This document shows, piece by piece, positions 35,344 to 43,026 of a stretch of DNA of 64,000 nt. Numbering within the stretch: the first letter of the stretch is position 1; each line of letters starts with the position of its first letter. The translations under genes and the position numbers were made by a program. The notes beneath the pieces were generated by a model. The model saw only the letters and a program-made list of their open reading frames with translations. It ran no database searches and was not told where the DNA came from. Source of the DNA: an uncultured Pseudomonadales bacterium (GTDB lineage: Bacteria; Pseudomonadota; Gammaproteobacteria; Pseudomonadales; Azotimanducaceae); NCBI GenBank assembly GCA_958296295.1, contig OY282460.1:2728001-2792000 (forward strand), read 5' to 3'.

Positions 35344-36516
35344 ATGAAGACGCAACGCACGCATTCCCGCAACCGTTTGTTGACGTGGGCGCAGATGGCG
35401 TTCGCGGCCATCGCCGCGGTGTTGATCGTCGTGGTGGCGGATTTGGCATGGGGCGACGTGCCTCGCACCGCGGACGGCAAGCCGGAGCTGTCGGGCTACT
35501 ACGACACGGCCACGGTGACGCCTTTGCAACGCCGCGGCAAGGACGAGTTCCTAGACGCCACCCGGGCGGAATCCGAAGCGGCCCGCAACACCAGATTCCG
35601 CGACCGCGTGGAAACCAAAGACCCGAACCGCGGCGCGCCTCCCCCCGGTGGGGACGGCTCGCCGGGGCCGGCCGGCAACGTCGGCGGTTACCAGACTTTC
35701 TGGATCGACCAAGGCGAAAAGCACGTCAAGCTGGACGGCAAGTACCGTACATCCATCATCATCGACCCACCCAACGGTCGGCAGCCACCCACCTTGCCGG
35801 CCGCACGTGGCCGCAACAGCCACGTGTACCTCGAATACACCCGCAAGAACGAGGGCTCGGCGTGGTGGCTGGACCGCGACGACTTCGGCCCCTACGACGA
35901 CCCAGAGCTCCGTCCTTTGCAGGATCGCTGCCTCATCGGGTTCGGCACCACCGGCGGGCCGCCCATGCTGCCAACCCTGTACAACAACCACAAACGCATC
36001 GTGCAAACGCCGGACAGCGTGATGTTCCTCACCGAGATGGTGCATGACGCGCGCATCGCCCGGATGAACGGCGAACACGCGCCCGACGAGGTGCGGCGTT
36101 GGCTTGGCGACTCCATCGGCTGGTGGGAGGGCGACACCCTCGTCGTGGAGACGACCAACTTCAACGACACCCCGTCGCTGCACGGGGCGTCGCGGGAGCT
36201 CAAGGTGATGGAGTGGATCAGCCGCGTCGACGAGAAAACCGTCCGTTACAAGTTCACCGTCACCGACCCGCAAACGTGGACGGCGCCGTGGACCGGCGAA
36301 TACACTTGGGAACAGACCGACGAGCCGGTGTACGAATACGCCTGCCACGAGGGCAACTACGCGATGGGCAACATTCTTTGCGGCGCCCGCCGGCAAGAGG
36401 CGGTGCGGCTCGGCCCCGAGGCCATCGCCCGCTTCGCGGAAACCTCCTGCTTCGAGCGCATGATGGACGAAGAGAAACAGATGCTGCTGGGCCAGATGAA
36501 CAGCAGCGGAGAGTGA
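35344..36516 (+). CDS. Exported protein of an uncharacterised secreted family (second paralogue)
   Basis: A 390-residue protein with an N-terminal export signal (AFAAIAAVLIVVVADLAWG). The mature part has ADGKPELSGYYDTATVTPLQ, RCLIGFGTTGGPPMLPTLYN, the family core IGWWEGDTLVVETTNFND and VTDPQTWTAPWTGEY. The C-terminal part contains YEYACHEGNYAMGNILCGAR, with two cysteines probably forming a disulfide. A strong GAGGAGGGATAGGG ribosome binding site precedes ATG 35344. It shares the WxGDTLVVxT and TxPW motifs with the preceding gene, so the two are diverged paralogues. Function unknown. Confidence 0.85.
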   Translation: MKTQRTHSRNRLLTWAQMAFAAIAAVLIVVVADLAWGDVPRTADGKPELSGYYDTATVTPLQRRGKDEFLDATRAESEAARNTRFRDRVETKDPNRGAPPPGGDGSPGPAGNVGGYQTFWIDQGEKHVKLDGKYRTSIIIDPPNGRQPPTLPAARGRNSHVYLEYTRKNEGSAWWLDRDDFGPYDDPELRPLQDRCLIGFGTTGGPPMLPTLYNNHKRIVQTPDSVMFLTEMVHDARIARMNGEHAPDEVRRWLGDSIGWWEGDTLVVETTNFNDTPSLHGASRELKVMEWISRVDEKTVRYKFTVTDPQTWTAPWTGEYTWEQTDEPVYEYACHEGNYAMGNILCGARRQEAVRLGPEAIARFAETSCFERMMDEEKQMLLGQMNSSGE

Positions 36517-36584
36517 GGTCGGCGCAAGCGACGCGGCTCGCGCCAGCTTGCGCCCCGAGGACAACGTTAAGAGGAGGATTCGAC

Positions 36585-37136
36585 ATGAAATTGCGCAAAC
36601 CCCATGCGGCGCGGCGTTCCAACCCGGCCGGCGCCTTGGCCGTCGTCGTGGCGGCGGCAGCGGCTTTCACCGGCGCGCAGGCGTCCGCCCACCACGCTTT
36701 CGGCGCGGAGTTCGACCCCAACCGCCCCATCGTCGTGCGCGGCCCGGTCGTGAAGATCGAGTGGACGAATCCGCACGCCTGGTTCCATGTGGAGAAATCC
36801 AACGAGGACGGCACCAAGACCGTGTGGATGATGGAGGCGGGCACGCCGAACACCTTGCTGCGGCGGGGCATCCACCGCAATTCCGTTCCCGTCGGCACGG
36901 AAGTGATCATCGACGGCTACCAATCCAAGGACCTCTCCCATCGCGGCAACGGGCGCAACATGACCTTCGCCAACGGGCAAACGCTGTTCATGGGTTCCAG
37001 TGGCACCGGCGCGCCGCGCGACGGCGCCGACCCGACCGAACCGCCCCGCGGTGGCGACACCCCGGCCAAGAAGGTGGAAGCGGCGGAGCCCGCCGGCGAC
37101 GAGGCGGCTGGCGAACCAGCGGAGGCCGAGGAGTAG
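36585..37136 (+). CDS. DUF6152 family periplasmic protein
   Basis: A 183-residue exported protein. After a signal peptide ending near AQASA comes the family core: HHAFGAEFDPNRPIVVRGPV, VKIEWTNPHAWFHVE and ATLLRRGI-type NTLLRRGIHRNS. The family resembles OB-fold periplasmic proteins and has conserved His at HHAFG and NPHAW that could bind metal. The C-terminal 50 residues are a Pro/Glu/Ala-rich disordered tail. A strong GAGGAGG site precedes ATG 36585. DUF6152 genes commonly adjoin DUF6644 membrane genes, as here. Confidence 0.88.
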   Translation: MKLRKPHAARRSNPAGALAVVVAAAAAFTGAQASAHHAFGAEFDPNRPIVVRGPVVKIEWTNPHAWFHVEKSNEDGTKTVWMMEAGTPNTLLRRGIHRNSVPVGTEVIIDGYQSKDLSHRGNGRNMTFANGQTLFMGSSGTGAPRDGADPTEPPRGGDTPAKKVEAAEPAGDEAAGEPAEAEE

Positions 37137-37201
37137 CGGCGCCACCACGCCCGCCGCGCACTCTCATCGCCGCCTTCGCCGCCGCGGAACCCTGGCGGCC
37201 C

Positions 37202-37789
37202 TTGAGGCACGTCTCTCTTTACGAGCCCTCCCTGCTCCACAGCTTCGCCGAGTGGCTGGACAGCCACGCGTGGAGCACGGCTCTTATCGAGTCGCTTTGG
37301 GTGTGGCCGCTGTTGGAGTCCACCCATGTGCTGACGGTCATGCTGTTCGTCGGCATGCTGGCGATGGTGGATTTGCGCTTGCTCGGCTTCGCTTTCAAGG
37401 AAGCGCCGGTCTCGCACCTGACGAGCCGTATCCTGCCCTGGTCGGTGGCCGGGTTCGTCGTCATGGTCGCCACCGGCTTGCTGCTGTTCTACTCCAAACC
37501 CGTTTCCTACACCCACAACGTGTGGTTCCGCCTGAAGGTCGTGCTGCTCATCGCCGCGGCCGTCAACGCTTGGATGTTCCACAGGCGCGTCTCGCGCGAC
37601 CGGGAGCGCTGGGACAGCCAGCCGAAGCCACCCGCCGCGGTGCGCATGACCGCGGCCATGTCGCTAGGCATCTGGGCGTCCGTGATCGTGGTCGGACGCA
37701 TGATCGCGTACAACTGGTTCGAGTGTCGGGGCGGCCAACCCGCCTTCATCGTCTGGGCCGCCGGGTGCGCCGCGGAGCTGGCCGAATGA
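37202..37789 (+). CDS. DUF6644-type membrane protein (first paralogue)
   Basis: A membrane protein of about 195 residues with four or five helices. It has the family N-terminal segment IESLWVWPLLESTHVLTVMLFV, followed by DLRLLGFAF, WSVAGFVVMVATGLLLFYS and RLKVVLLIAAAVNAWMFH. The likely heme- or metal-ligand-type residues are the His in ESTHVL and the His in MFHRR. No ATG lies before the conserved start; TTG 37202 is the nearest start codon in frame. It is paralogous to the next gene at 37836. Together with DUF6152 it forms a recurrent but uncharacterised module. Confidence 0.8.
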   Translation: MRHVSLYEPSLLHSFAEWLDSHAWSTALIESLWVWPLLESTHVLTVMLFVGMLAMVDLRLLGFAFKEAPVSHLTSRILPWSVAGFVVMVATGLLLFYSKPVSYTHNVWFRLKVVLLIAAAVNAWMFHRRVSRDRERWDSQPKPPAAVRMTAAMSLGIWASVIVVGRMIAYNWFECRGGQPAFIVWAAGCAAELAE

Positions 37790-37835
37790 GCCGCAAGCCG
37801 CGCATTCGTCCGGCGACGCGCAACGGGCTTGCCGC

Positions 37836-38363
37836 ATGACCTGGTGCGAATCCTTCGGCTGGTTCGACACCTACGACGCTTGGGAGCAATCCTGGGTGGG
37901 CGTCGCCATCCGCGAATCGCTCTGGTTGTTCCCCGGCATAGAAGCCGTGCATCTGTTGGGCCTCGCCATGCTCGGCGGCTCGGTCCTGATAGTGGACCTG
38001 CGCCTGCTCGGCGTGGGTTTGACGGCGTTCTCGCCGGCCCGGGTGCAAGCCTCGGCGCGTTGGTGGTTCTTGGGGAGTTTGGCGGTGATGCTCGCCACCG
38101 GCGTCCCGCTTTTCCTTTCGGAAGCCGTGAAGTGTTGCTTCAACGACTCCTTCGAGGTGAAGATGGCGGCGCTCTTGCTCGCCGTGATCTTCACCTACGC
38201 CGTGCGCAACCCCCTGGCCCGCCGAGCCGTGACGGCAAACGGCGAGCAAACAGCCGCACCCGGCGCGATGCCGGCGTGGCTGCTGCAAACCGCCGGCGCG
38301 GTGTCCATCAGCGTCTGGGTGACCGTCGCCGCGGCCGGCCGTTGGATTGGCTTCTCCGGATGA
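37836..38363 (+). CDS. DUF6644-type membrane protein (second paralogue)
   Basis: A 175-residue membrane protein parallel to the preceding one: IRESLWLFPGIEAVHLLGLA aligns with its IESLWVWPLLESTHVLTVM. Next come VDLRLLGVGL, WWFLGSLAVMLATGVPLFLS and VKMAALLLAVIFTY. The central His in EAVHLLG is conserved between both copies. ATG 37836 gives MTWCESFGWF. Both paralogues lie in the same operon, so a heterodimeric membrane unit is plausible (inference). Function unknown. Confidence 0.82.
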   Translation: MTWCESFGWFDTYDAWEQSWVGVAIRESLWLFPGIEAVHLLGLAMLGGSVLIVDLRLLGVGLTAFSPARVQASARWWFLGSLAVMLATGVPLFLSEAVKCCFNDSFEVKMAALLLAVIFTYAVRNPLARRAVTANGEQTAAPGAMPAWLLQTAGAVSISVWVTVAAAGRWIGFSG

Positions 38364-38404
38364 ACGGTGACGGACTTCGTTGCGCTGCGCCCGCGCTCGC
38401 GCGG

Positions 38405-38641
38405 TCAGGCTTGGCGCAGGTTGTCGATCGCCTCGTTAAGGCGCGTTTTCGGATCCGTGACGATGGCTTCCAAGGTGCGCACGCGCTCCTCCAGCCCGCC
38501 ATCGGCCTCCAACGCCGCGACGCGAGCCTCGATCTTCGCGATCTCGCTGGTGCTCCTCGTCTTGGACTTGACGTAGATTCGGTACGCCTCCAGCGAAAAC
38601 ACCAACACAGCGCCTAACGCCATGAAACTCCAAAAGCCCAT
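38405..38641 (-). CDS. Small membrane-anchored coiled-coil protein
   Basis: A 78-residue protein with one N-terminal helix (FWSFMALGAVLVFSLEAYRI) followed by an acidic coiled coil (EIAKIEARVAALEADGGLEE, then RVRTLEAIV). This layout resembles PspB-type or similar anchored regulators, but the sequence match is only of general form. Start ATG 38641 has an AGGGGAG site 8-12 bases upstream. It is on the opposite strand from its neighbours and is divergent from the cytochrome gene. Confidence 0.7.
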   Translation of the reverse strand: MGFWSFMALGAVLVFSLEAYRIYVKSKTRSTSEIAKIEARVAALEADGGLEERVRTLEAIVTDPKTRLNEAIDNLRQA

Positions 38642-38684
38642 GCTACTTCGTCTCCCCTTGGTGACCACTCGGTGTCCAATCATA

Positions 38685-39296
38685 ATGCAATGGTCGTGCC
38701 ACGGATCGTCCAAGTCTCAACTCGTTGATTTCATTCGCCCGCACAAAGCGAAATCCCCATCCGTTGGCGAATGTCGCCACGCCTGCGGTCAATTCGCCAC
38801 TCGCGTGCTCGCCATCGTGCTGGCGCTGTTCACGCTCGGCGGCTGCGAGCGGGAGCAGACGCAATCCCCCGTGCAGCCGGTTGGAGACTTGCACCACAAC
38901 ATGACTTGGGTGCTCGATCCGGCCGCCGACGTCATCTGGGGATCGGCCGGCTTCGTGCTGACGGCGGAGGGCGAACAGTCGCTCGCGCCAACGAACGACG
39001 AGGAGTGGGCGCGGGTGCGGCACAGCGCCGCGGTGCTTGCGGAAGGCGGCAATCTGCTGGTTCTGCCACACCTGATGCCGGCGCCGGACGGTGAAACGCC
39101 AGACTCCGCGGCGTGGGTGGAGTTCGCCCACGGCATGACGCGCATCGCCCAGCAGGCCATCGACGCGGTGGACGCGCGCGACCCGGAGCGGCTGTTCGAG
39201 GTGGGCGGCCACCTCTACAACGTGTGCTTGGCTTGTCACCAGATCTACGCGCGCGACGCTGAGGGCGCCGAACCCACCGAAGAGAGCGGCGCGTAG
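38685..39296 (+). CDS. c-type cytochrome lipoprotein
   Basis: The protein has a hydrophobic export segment ending in a lipobox (VLALFTLGGC) and a single heme-c site near the C-terminus (YNVCLACHQIY). The C-terminal heme placement and helix-rich middle (WVEFAHGMTRIAQQAIDAVD) are like cytochrome c'/c556. The N-terminus is uncertain: the only in-frame starts are ATG 38685, far upstream of the signal, and GTG 38805, directly at it. An ATG at 38771 in another frame would supply a positively charged leader if one indel is assumed. The cytochrome should be anchored in the periplasm. Confidence 0.75.
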   Translation: MQWSCHGSSKSQLVDFIRPHKAKSPSVGECRHACGQFATRVLAIVLALFTLGGCEREQTQSPVQPVGDLHHNMTWVLDPAADVIWGSAGFVLTAEGEQSLAPTNDEEWARVRHSAAVLAEGGNLLVLPHLMPAPDGETPDSAAWVEFAHGMTRIAQQAIDAVDARDPERLFEVGGHLYNVCLACHQIYARDAEGAEPTEESGA

Positions 39297-39324
39297 CCAA
39301 GCCCGCTCCGTGGCCGCCTCGCAT

Positions 39325-40053
39325 ATGCGCGCGCAAGCTAGGCCCGACACGGCCAGCCCCACAACGGCCGTCTGGTTGACGGCGGTATTGGCGGCGCTGG
39401 CCATCGCCGGCGGCTTGCCGGCGCTGGCCCACGCCATCTCTGGCGACAACGCGGCCTATGTGCAGGCGCTCGACGGCCCGGCGGTGGCCGCCTTCACCTA
39501 TCTCGGCGCGAAACACATGGTCACCGGCATCGACCACCTGCTGTTCCTGGTGGGCGTGGTGTTTTTCCTCCACCGCTTGAAGGATGTGCTGATCTACGTT
39601 TCGCTTTTCACCTTGGGCCACAGCGTGACGTTGCTGGCCGGAGTGCTCGGCGGCTGGAACGTGAACGCCTATCTCGTGGACGCGGTCATCGGCCTGTCGG
39701 TGGCGTACAAGGCGTTCGAGAACATGGGCGGCTTCGAACGCATGAGACTGCGGCTGAACCCCCGCGCCGCGGTGCTCGCCTTCGGCCTTTGCCACGGCAT
39801 GGGCCTGGCCACCAAGGTGCAGGAACTCTACCTCTCCGAACGCGGCTTGGTGACGAACCTAGTGAGCTTCAACATCGGCGTGGAGCTCGGCCAATTCTCC
39901 GCCCTCGCGGGGGTGGTGGGATTGCTCGCGTGGTGGCGCCGGCAGCCGGGATTCGCCCCCTCATCCTTCGGCCTGAACGCCGCCCTGCTTGCCGGGGGCT
40001 TTCTGCTTACGCAATACCAGCTTGCCGGCTGGCTGCTGGAGGCCAACGGGTGA
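39325..40053 (+). CDS. HupE/UreJ_2 family membrane protein
   Basis: A 242-residue multi-helix membrane protein. Family motifs are AKHMVTGIDHLLFLVGVVFF, LFTLGHSVTLLAG, DAVIGLSVAYKAFENM and the late AFGLCHGMGLATK. The conserved His/Asp residues in GIDH, LGHS and LCHG are candidate metal ligands; HupE proteins are associated with nickel or cobalt uptake, but this PF13795-type subgroup is not characterised. The start is ATG 39325 or GTG 39310. It ends overlapping the next gene by four bases (GTGA). Confidence 0.88.
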   Translation: MRAQARPDTASPTTAVWLTAVLAALAIAGGLPALAHAISGDNAAYVQALDGPAVAAFTYLGAKHMVTGIDHLLFLVGVVFFLHRLKDVLIYVSLFTLGHSVTLLAGVLGGWNVNAYLVDAVIGLSVAYKAFENMGGFERMRLRLNPRAAVLAFGLCHGMGLATKVQELYLSERGLVTNLVSFNIGVELGQFSALAGVVGLLAWWRRQPGFAPSSFGLNAALLAGGFLLTQYQLAGWLLEANG

Positions 40054-40574
40054 AACGCATTGCGCTCGCAACCGGCTTGGCCTTTCTCGCCGCCAGCGCG
40101 GTGTTCGTCACGCTCGTGCTGCCGGCCGAGTTCGGCGTGGATCCCACCGGCGTTGGCCGGGCGCTCAATCTCACCGGCCTCGCGGGAGAACAGGTGGTCA
40201 ACGCTCGTCGCACCGAAACGCCGCTGGTCATGGACGAACGTTCTCTCCCGTTGGAACCGTTCGAATCGGTGGAACTGAAATACGATCTCGCCGCCGGCGA
40301 CGGCTTGGTTTACGCTTGGACGGCCGAGGCCGAAGTGTTCTTCGATCTGCACGCCGAGCCGGCCGACGCGCCGCCGGGGGTGGCCGAGAGCTTCCTGCAA
40401 GGCCGGCGCCGCGCCGACGCCGGCACTTACACGGCCGCGTTCGACGGCCGCCACGGCTGGTTTTGGGAGAACCGCGGGGCAACCGCCCTCACGGTGCGCC
40501 TGCGGGTGGCGGGTTTCGCCACCGGCGCCACCCGCTACCACGATGGCCGCGCCGAGCGGCTGCCGTGGCCGTGA
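40050..40574 (+). CDS. Membrane-anchored companion of the HupE-like protein
   Basis: A 174-residue protein with an N-terminal anchor (IALATGLAFLAASAVFVTLVLPAEFG) and a soluble domain with PFESVELKYDLAAGDGLVYAWTA, FDLHAEP, SFLQGRRRADAGTYTAAFDG and HGWFWENRG. This domain is typical of the small anchored protein encoded beside HupE/UreJ_2 genes. It starts at GTG 40050, coupled to the HupE stop. The two should form one complex in the inner membrane. The role is unknown. Confidence 0.85.
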   Translation: MKRIALATGLAFLAASAVFVTLVLPAEFGVDPTGVGRALNLTGLAGEQVVNARRTETPLVMDERSLPLEPFESVELKYDLAAGDGLVYAWTAEAEVFFDLHAEPADAPPGVAESFLQGRRRADAGTYTAAFDGRHGWFWENRGATALTVRLRVAGFATGATRYHDGRAERLPWP

Positions 40575-40641
40575 GGCGACCACAGCCGGCCTTGATCCAA
40601 ACGAGCGCCGCGCGCGCTCTTCACCACCACGGAGACAGACA

Positions 40642-41454
40642 ATGACAGATGTGCTTACCGAACGGCGAGGCCAGAAGGACGGCATCCTCTGGATCACGCT
40701 CAATCGCCCGAACAAGCTGAATGCCCTCACCTTCCCCCTGCTCCGCCGTCTGCGGGAGATCTTCGTGGACGCCCGCTTCGACCGCTCGGTCCGCTGCGTG
40801 GTGCTGACCGGCGCCGGGCGCGGCTTCTGCGCCGGCATGGACATGGGCGGCGCCGCCAACCCGGACCGCGAGCCGCCGCCGGGCGACGGCCCGGACCCGG
40901 AAGGCTACCGCTTGAACTTCCGCCACGAAACCGAGACCTACATCGCCTTTCGGCGCTTGGAAGTGCCGGTGATCGCCATGATCAACGGCCCGTGCGTGGG
41001 CGCCGGCTTCGATCTGGCCAGCCACTGCGACCTGGCCGTGGGCTCCACTGCGGCCCGCTATCAGGTGGCGTATGTGAAGCGGGGCGTTTACGCGGACCTC
41101 GGCGGCTTCTGGTCGCTGCCCAAGATCATCGGCTGGCGCAAGGCGATGGAATTGATGATGACCGGCCGTTTCATGAGCGCCGAAGAGGCGCACGAGGCGG
41201 GCCTTACGAACTACCTGGTGGAACCGGCGGAGCTCGAGGCGAAAACCATGGAACTCGCGTTGGAAGTGGAAGCCGGGCCGCCCATCGCCCAGAAGCTCGG
41301 CAAAATGCTGGCGATGCGCACCGCCCACATGGATTTCGACACGGCCATGCAATGGTCCGAATCCGCCATTCCCGTGGTGGGGCTTTCGCGGGACTCCATC
41401 GAAGGCATGCGCGCCTTCGGCGAACGCCGCGAAACGGATTTCCTCGGCCACTAG
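40642..41454 (+). CDS. Enoyl-CoA hydratase/isomerase (crotonase) family protein
   Basis: A 270-residue crotonase-fold protein. Family motifs: ITLNRPNKLNAL, the oxyanion-hole strand GRGFCAGMDM, and the second one GPCVGAGFDLASHCDLAVG. The glutamates of typical hydratases are not obvious at the position after GVYADLGGFWSLP, so the reaction could be isomerisation or another CoA conversion. Start ATG 40642 follows a GGAGA site. One of three diverged crotonases in the window (also 52384 and 61430). It is followed after 35 bases by alr. Confidence 0.88.
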   Translation: MTDVLTERRGQKDGILWITLNRPNKLNALTFPLLRRLREIFVDARFDRSVRCVVLTGAGRGFCAGMDMGGAANPDREPPPGDGPDPEGYRLNFRHETETYIAFRRLEVPVIAMINGPCVGAGFDLASHCDLAVGSTAARYQVAYVKRGVYADLGGFWSLPKIIGWRKAMELMMTGRFMSAEEAHEAGLTNYLVEPAELEAKTMELALEVEAGPPIAQKLGKMLAMRTAHMDFDTAMQWSESAIPVVGLSRDSIEGMRAFGERRETDFLGH

Positions 41455-41489
41455 CGCCAACACGCTCGCCCAAGCCGGGCCAAAACAAC

Positions 41490-42545
41490 GTGACAGCCGC
41501 CCGGCTCACCGTGAGTCTGGCCGCGTTGCGCGCCAACTATCGGCGCATCGCCAGCGCGCTTCGCGCCCGCGACCCCGCCGCCCCGGCGCCGGCCGCGGTG
41601 GTGAAGGCGAACGCCTACGGGCTGGGCGCCCGCCCCGTTGTCGACGCGCTGATGGCGGAAGGCTGCGAAGACTACTTCGTCGCCACCACCGCGGAGGGTT
41701 TGGCATTGCGCGATGTGGCCCCGCGTCAGCGCATCCACGTCTTCTCAGGCCCCCTTGACGACGCGGACGCACGGGCGATGGCCGAACACCGTCTCGTGCC
41801 GGTGCTGAACGATGTGCCGCAAGCCGAGCGCTGGCGTGCGCACCACCCTTTGCCGGCGGCGCTCCATGTGGACACCGGCATGAACCGGTTGGGCTTTCCC
41901 CACGAATCGGTACGGCCCGAACTGCTCAAGGGCGTAAACCTCCGCCTCCTCCTTTCCCACTTCGCCAACGCCGACGATCCGTCCGACGCCATGAACCGCC
42001 GCCAAGCGGAGCGCTTTCGCCGCGTGGCGGCGAAGTTCCCCGGCGTGCCCGCCAGTTTCGCCAACTCCGCGGCAGCGCTTGGCGGGCTGGCCGCCGGCAT
42101 GGCGCGCACGGGCATCGCCCTCTACGGCGGCAACCCCTTCGCCACCCGCCCGAACGCCATGGCCGTCGTCGCCACCTTGGAAGCCAAGGTCGTCGGCCTG
42201 CGCGATGTTCGCGCTGGCGACCCCGTCGGCTACGGTGGCACGTTCGCCGCCCCCAAACCAATCCGGCTCGCGGTGCTCGGCATCGGCTACGCGGACGGCA
42301 TGCCGCGCCGCTTGACCAATTGCCAAGTGGCATGGCGCGGCAAAAGGCTGCCCGTTGTCGGCCGCGTGTCCATGGACCTAAGCCAAGTGGACGCAACCGC
42401 TGTCGGCACCGACATCGGCCTCGGCGACTGGGTGGAGATATTCGGCGCCACCGTGCCGCTGGAAGAGTTCGCCGAGCGCGCCGAAACCATCAACCACGAG
42501 GCCCTGGCCCGCATCGGTTCCCGCGTCCACCGCGACTACATCTGA
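41490..42545 (+). CDS. alr: Alanine racemase
   Basis: A 351-residue PLP enzyme making D-alanine for peptidoglycan. The PLP-lysine motif is VVKANAYGLGARPV. Later parts include VDTGMNRLGF, LLSHFANAD, SFANSAAAL, ARTGIALYGGNPF, VGYGGTFAAP and GIGYADGMPRR. The catalytic-tyrosine loop reads VGRVSMDLSQVD. Start GTG 41490 gives MTAARLTVSLAALRANYRRI. It is slightly shorter than the E. coli enzymes but complete. Downstream lies the truncated FGE gene on the other strand. Confidence 0.94.
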   Translation: MTAARLTVSLAALRANYRRIASALRARDPAAPAPAAVVKANAYGLGARPVVDALMAEGCEDYFVATTAEGLALRDVAPRQRIHVFSGPLDDADARAMAEHRLVPVLNDVPQAERWRAHHPLPAALHVDTGMNRLGFPHESVRPELLKGVNLRLLLSHFANADDPSDAMNRRQAERFRRVAAKFPGVPASFANSAAALGGLAAGMARTGIALYGGNPFATRPNAMAVVATLEAKVVGLRDVRAGDPVGYGGTFAAPKPIRLAVLGIGYADGMPRRLTNCQVAWRGKRLPVVGRVSMDLSQVDATAVGTDIGLGDWVEIFGATVPLEEFAERAETINHEALARIGSRVHRDYI

Positions 42546-42776
42546 TCGCGACGTTCCCGCAAAGCCACAGGCCGCGTCCGGGTCAGCAGGTCGCCGAGCG
42601 GGTGAGCGCGTGGGCATCCCGTGTTGTTGGCCGTTCCACGGCAGAACGTCGTGGCCGGGCTGAGCGCCAGACCGCCCGTGCGGCAGGAACTGGCAACAAG
42701 TGCGCGATACCGCGGCAGGTTATTCGCCTTTCCACACCCCGACGTTGCGGGGCTCCGCGTCCGGCGGTCCAATCCT

Positions 42777-42958
42777 TCAGTCGCCGTCCCGCGCCGGCGC
42801 GTTGCGCAGCTCGCGCAGCACCCGGAAGCCCACGTCCAGATAGCGCTCGTTGGCCGGCCGGCCGACCCGCGCCGCCGATCGGATCGCCCCCGGATGCGTT
42901 TCGTACGAGCCGCCGCGCACGACGCGGCGCGAACAGTCGCCGTCGGCGCGCGCCTGTT
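42777..42958 (-). pseudogene. C-terminal fragment of a formylglycine-generating-enzyme (SUMF1-type) protein, cut by an IS
   Basis: About 60 residues with the typical end of the FGE-sulfatase domain: CSRRVVRGGSYETHPGAIRS, AARVGRPANERY and DVGFRVLREL. The fragment begins exactly at the left end of the insertion sequence. No matching N-terminal part is found beyond the right end, so insertion was accompanied or followed by deletion. Full-length members convert cysteine to formylglycine or act as carriers of iron or sulfur chemistry; this one cannot function. Confidence 0.75.
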
Positions 42959-43007
42959 GATAGCACATGATCTGTCCGCTTTTGTAGCACATAAATTGTC
43001 CGCTTTC
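42959..43007 (+). repeat. Left IS end with two tandem transposase-binding-like motifs
   Basis: Two consecutive copies of a motif of about 24 bases: GATAGCACATGATCTGTCCG at 42959 with CTTTT after it, and GTAGCACATAAATTGTCCGC from 42984. The first matches the outer right end, the second matches the inner right copy. Confidence 0.7.
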
Positions 43008-43026
43008 GGAAGCCCGCGGAGGGTCT

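Noticed and set aside
35171..35449. Minus-strand frame between the two secreted paralogues
   Set aside because: It overlaps the end of one gene and the ribosome binding site and signal peptide of the next; no support of its own.
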